DNA from: Pomphorhynchus laevis | Taxonomy: Eukaryota; Acanthocephala; Palaeacanthocephala; Echinorhynchida; Pomphorhynchidae | Direction: 5' to 3' | Length of the DNA: 64,000 nucleotides | Assembly (NCBI GenBank): GCA_012934845.2 | Contig: WNNJ02000891.1 | Span: forward strand, 62,001 to 126,000 | In this document: in pieces, positions 61,259-64,000 of the stretch | How positions within the stretch are numbered: position 1 is the first letter of the stretch | How the letters are laid out: the number at the start of each line of letters is the position of its first letter | The notes under the pieces: generated by a model | The model's database searches: none | What the model saw: only the letters and a program-made list of their open reading frames with translations | Told to the model about the DNA's origin: nothing | Position numbers and translations under genes: made by a program

Positions 61259-64000
61259 TGTGTAATGATAAACCAAATAAGGCTTTATTCAACAATCTAG
61301 AATATAGTTATACAATATGATTACATGTTAGATTATCACAGTCTTCCCCGATTATATAATCGTCTAGGTACTTCGGAGTTCTTCTATCCCTAGGACTACG
61401 CCGTAATTCTTGAAGTCTATTATGTTCGACTTGTTGATTCTCTTCACTCCGATAGTTACCGATTCCAACTTGTGTAATATTATCAGCTCCATTCAATGAT
61501 TGTCGTGATACGATTGTCGAGTCGGTTTTTGAATGCATGCCGTCTCCTTCTGATGTCCGATCAATCAGTAGCATATCGTTATCTATGTTAGAATTTGTAA
61601 TAGGGTACCTGGTCAGTCTTCTTACGGACACATTCATCTCTTTCCCGCAAGGTTTCCGAATAGTAGCGTAGTTACCATTTGATTGTAAGATTTCAGCCTG
61701 CGAAAACAACGGATTTGATTTAGACATTGGATTCTGATTTAAAAGCACGTTTTCACCTGTTCCCAACCATCTCGGAACGATACATTTGTTACAAGAATTC
61801 CTTGGGAAAGAAAATAGTCGTTGATGTGGAGTCTCCCCTATCGCGGTACACAGTAAGCTGCGCAAAGATGACAAAACCAATGGCAGAACAAATTCCCATT
61901 CCGCCAGTGTTTTCCTGTGAGTTTTGAGGGCGAGTTGGGTTGTCTTCCAGATTATTCCAACGAATCGTTCGGCCTGTCCGTTACCACGTGGGTTGTAGCA
62001 CGAACTGCGGGTGCAGCTAATACCGCGAGAATTTAGATACGTTCGGAATTCGTTGGATTGAAAACATGTTGCTTGGTCACTGTGAACGTTGGCTGGGTAA
62101 CCAAAAACACTGAAGATTTGATTCAGGCAATTGATGACTGATATAGAAGATGTATCCTTACACGGTATGGCGAACGGAAAGCGAGAATATTCGTCAACGA
62201 CACAAAGGAGATATTTGTTTTCTGTAGTTGATGTCAATGGGCCTTTAAAGTCAATGCTTAGCCGTTCAAATGGATGCGTAGCCTTGATGACATGTGCTGT
62301 TTCTGGTCTAGCGTATCGAGGCTTCAATTCGGCGCAAATTTGACACGAAGAGACAACGTCCGCAACGTCACTTTTGTCAAAAGGTAACTCATGCGAACGA
62401 ACGTAGTGAAGTAATCGACTGACACCCGGATGACACAATGAATTATGCAAGATCTTAAGATCATTAACTGTTTTGCAAGACGAACATGTTATCCTAGACA
62501 TTGCGTCAGCAGCTTTATTTGATTGTCCGGGCCGGTATTCAATGCCAAAATTGTAAGGTGCAAGTTCAATTCTCCATCGAGCGATTTTGTCACTTTTTAT
62601 GCGATTCGACAGTTTTTGATCAAACATAAATGACACTGACCTCTGATCGGTTTTGACAATGAAATAGCGTCCTAGCAGGAAATGCTTCCAATATTTAAGA
62701 GCTTCCACAATCGCGTAAGCCTCCTTTTCCACACTCGACTGTCGCAACGCTGTTTTAGGCAAGGATCGTGAATAGAAGGCGACGGGGCAGTTGTTTTGAC
62801 TGAGCACCGCGCCGATAGATGAATATGAGGCGTCAGTTTCAACAGTCAAGGAAAGATCCGGATTGTAAGCACATAAAAATGAATTCGAGATTTCCGACTT
62901 TATTTCTTCTATCTGTCGGATGACAGCACGATCGAGGGGAAAATCTTTCGATTCTACCAGTGGGCGTATCTTTGCCGAGAAAGAAGGGATCCACCTCGAA
63001 TAGTAAGCGAGCATACCGAGGAGTCTCTGTAGTGAAGTGTGATTTTCCGGAATCGGGTAAGTAAGAAATGGCTTAATTCTTTCAGTGTCAGGTTTGATGC
63101 AACCATGTCGAATATGGTAGCCCAAAAAATTGAGTTGTGTCTTGCCCAAACGCAACTTTTCCGGAGAGAATTTGATGTTGAGCTGATTAGCGATGGTCGT
63201 TAGACGATCTAGTCTTTTGTCGTGTTCATCAGTGCTATTTCCACACACGATGATGTCATCTAAGTAAGCAAATACTCCTTCAAGTTGATAGTGTTCGATG
63301 AGGTTATTCATGATTCGTTGGAAAGCAGAAACAGCATTTGTAAGCCCAAAAGGAATTCGCTGGAATTCGTACAAACGTCCTGATGCTTCGAAAGCCGTGT
63401 ATTTTTTATCTTCCTCCAGCAATGGAATCTGATAGTAAGCACTGGAAAGATCGAGCGTCGAAAACACGGAATGTGTTGCAATCTTCGAAATGAGGTCATC
63501 GATATTAGGAAGAGGGTAGGCATCCAAAGATGTGAATCGGTTAATAGTTTGCGAGTATTCGACAACCATTCTCTGTCTACCATTCCTATTTGTAACAACA
63601 AGAACCTGTGAGCGCCAAGGCGATCTGCTTTCTCGAATAATGCCGGATTTGAGTAAGTTAGCTACTTGGCTTCGAATAAACTCGGCGTTTGATAGTGTCT
63701 GTCTTCTTGATTTCGTGGCAACTGGAATGAGATGTTTCGGCAAATTCGGAAAAAGTGTTAATGGCTGGATTTTTATGGCAGATGCTGGAGATATGTTAGC
63801 GAGAGTTAGTCCAGGCAAATTTCCACCGAATGGGAACGTTATGAATTCATGTTCCTTCATGAATTCTCTGCCTAATATGGCATCAGCGCATAATGACGAC
63901 AACAATGAAAAACGGCAGCGTGGATAAGTATTTTTATTCAACTCAATGTTTGTTGTGCACTGTTTTGTAATTGTGGCCCAAGAGGAGGAGGACGCCATAT
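61259..64000 (-). mobile_element. Ty3/Gypsy LTR retrotransposon inserted into the lineage A copy, 3' end visible
   Basis: The outer boundary is at about 61259-61261, where lineage A coding sequence stops. On the minus strand the element ends ...ttatcattaca, with a poly(A) signal gttgaataaagcc about 30 bp inside, so a 3' LTR end is present. The stop codon of pol lies only about 50 bp from the end, so the LTR must overlap pol or be very short. The 5' LTR, gag and protease start lie beyond the window. A target-site duplication cannot be checked. Confidence 0.8.
61308..63998 (-). CDS. Gypsy Pol polyprotein (protease end, RT, RNase H, integrase), partial
   Basis: An 896-aa open frame running off the right edge. 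ADAILGREFMKEH (end of the aspartic protease), then RT with STLDLSSAYYQIPLLEEDKK (motif A), RIPFGLTNAVSAFQRIMN and VFAYLDDIIVCGN (motif C, YLDD). RNase H has LTVETDASYSSIGAVLSQ and VEKEAYAIVEALKYWKHFL. Integrase has an H2C2 finger (HNSLCHPGVSRLLHYV...CQICAELKP) and a D,D-35-E core (ERLSIDFKGPL; NVHSDQATCF; NPRGNGQAERFVG). The C-terminal tail includes GTGENVLLN and RRSPRDRRTPKYLDDYI. The protein makes cDNA from the element RNA and inserts it. No frameshift in the visible part, so it may be active or very young. One oddity is VVEYSQTIN in place of the common VVDYR-x-LN. Confidence 0.92.
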   Translation of the reverse strand: MASSSSWATITKQCTTNIELNKNTYPRCRFSLLSSLCADAILGREFMKEHEFITFPFGGNLPGLTLANISPASAIKIQPLTLFPNLPKHLIPVATKSRRQTLSNAEFIRSQVANLLKSGIIRESRSPWRSQVLVVTNRNGRQRMVVEYSQTINRFTSLDAYPLPNIDDLISKIATHSVFSTLDLSSAYYQIPLLEEDKKYTAFEASGRLYEFQRIPFGLTNAVSAFQRIMNNLIEHYQLEGVFAYLDDIIVCGNSTDEHDKRLDRLTTIANQLNIKFSPEKLRLGKTQLNFLGYHIRHGCIKPDTERIKPFLTYPIPENHTSLQRLLGMLAYYSRWIPSFSAKIRPLVESKDFPLDRAVIRQIEEIKSEISNSFLCAYNPDLSLTVETDASYSSIGAVLSQNNCPVAFYSRSLPKTALRQSSVEKEAYAIVEALKYWKHFLLGRYFIVKTDQRSVSFMFDQKLSNRIKSDKIARWRIELAPYNFGIEYRPGQSNKAADAMSRITCSSCKTVNDLKILHNSLCHPGVSRLLHYVRSHELPFDKSDVADVVSSCQICAELKPRYARPETAHVIKATHPFERLSIDFKGPLTSTTENKYLLCVVDEYSRFPFAIPCKDTSSISVINCLNQIFSVFGYPANVHSDQATCFQSNEFRTYLNSRGISCTRSSCYNPRGNGQAERFVGIIWKTTQLALKTHRKTLAEWEFVLPLVLSSLRSLLCTAIGETPHQRLFSFPRNSCNKCIVPRWLGTGENVLLNQNPMSKSNPLFSQAEILQSNGNYATIRKPCGKEMNVSVRRLTRYPITNSNIDNDMLLIDRTSEGDGMHSKTDSTIVSRQSLNGADNITQVGIGNYRSEENQQVEHNRLQELRRSPRDRRTPKYLDDYIIGEDCDNLTCNHIV

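Overview
The window looks like a chromosome segment from an invertebrate animal. Intergenic DNA is strongly A+T-rich, two host-type coding regions show GT/AG intron borders, and most of the rest is a dense, nested graveyard of retrotransposons. Nothing bacterial is present: no operons and no Shine-Dalgarno-led genes. There is no intact tRNA or rRNA gene. I cannot name the species; an arthropod or nematode is possible, but that is a guess.

Host-like genes are few. (1) A VHS-domain protein, most like the GGA clathrin adaptors, has three exons (15106-15272, 15325-15423, 23318-23443). Its intron of about 7.9 kb has been filled by at least four retroelement families plus a hammerhead-ribozyme tandem array. 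(2) A large terminal exon (30808-31623) encodes an OB-fold protein resembling STN1 of the telomeric CST complex. (3) A LIM-domain ORF (1878-2459) lies in frame just after a retrotransposon RT ORF. (4) A small minus-strand ORF at 22740-22904 may be a terminal exon.

The retroelements fall into several groups. Lineage A (CXC-RT-RLE) has an N-terminal cysteine-rich CXC motif, an RT, a CCHC-like finger and a restriction-like endonuclease. Its one uninterrupted 984-aa copy is at 26699-29653, an almost identical copy is at 59434-61257, and many 3' fragments are scattered about. Lineage E is a second RLE-type family, found only as broken copies (1-1868, 3136-3900, 12180-13075, 15665-16650, 30340-30560, 38560-39235, 44985-47060). 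APE-type elements include CR1/Jockey-like copies (6817-10290, 20850-22200, 48790-49250, 49841-53960), an RTE/Rex3-like copy (17890-19270), an I/R1-like copy (39188-42775), and one whose ORF1 carries the same CXC motif as lineage A (32740-36635). Penelope-like (Naiad-type) fragments are everywhere. A Ty3/Gypsy element (61261 to the window end) has inserted into the second lineage A copy.

Short repeats include a family of MITE-like foldback elements with a conserved multi-stem structure (seven copies), a 519-bp foldback at 43095-43613, a 22-bp tandem repeat at 47994-48178, two perfect snap-back palindromes, and a tandem repeat of about 465 bp in which each unit carries a hammerhead ribozyme. 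The most unusual observations are the ribozyme array, the CXC module and 5' leader pieces shared by mechanistically different retrotransposons, the adaptor gene split by a retroelement-filled intron, and the LIM ORF trailing a retrotransposon ORF.
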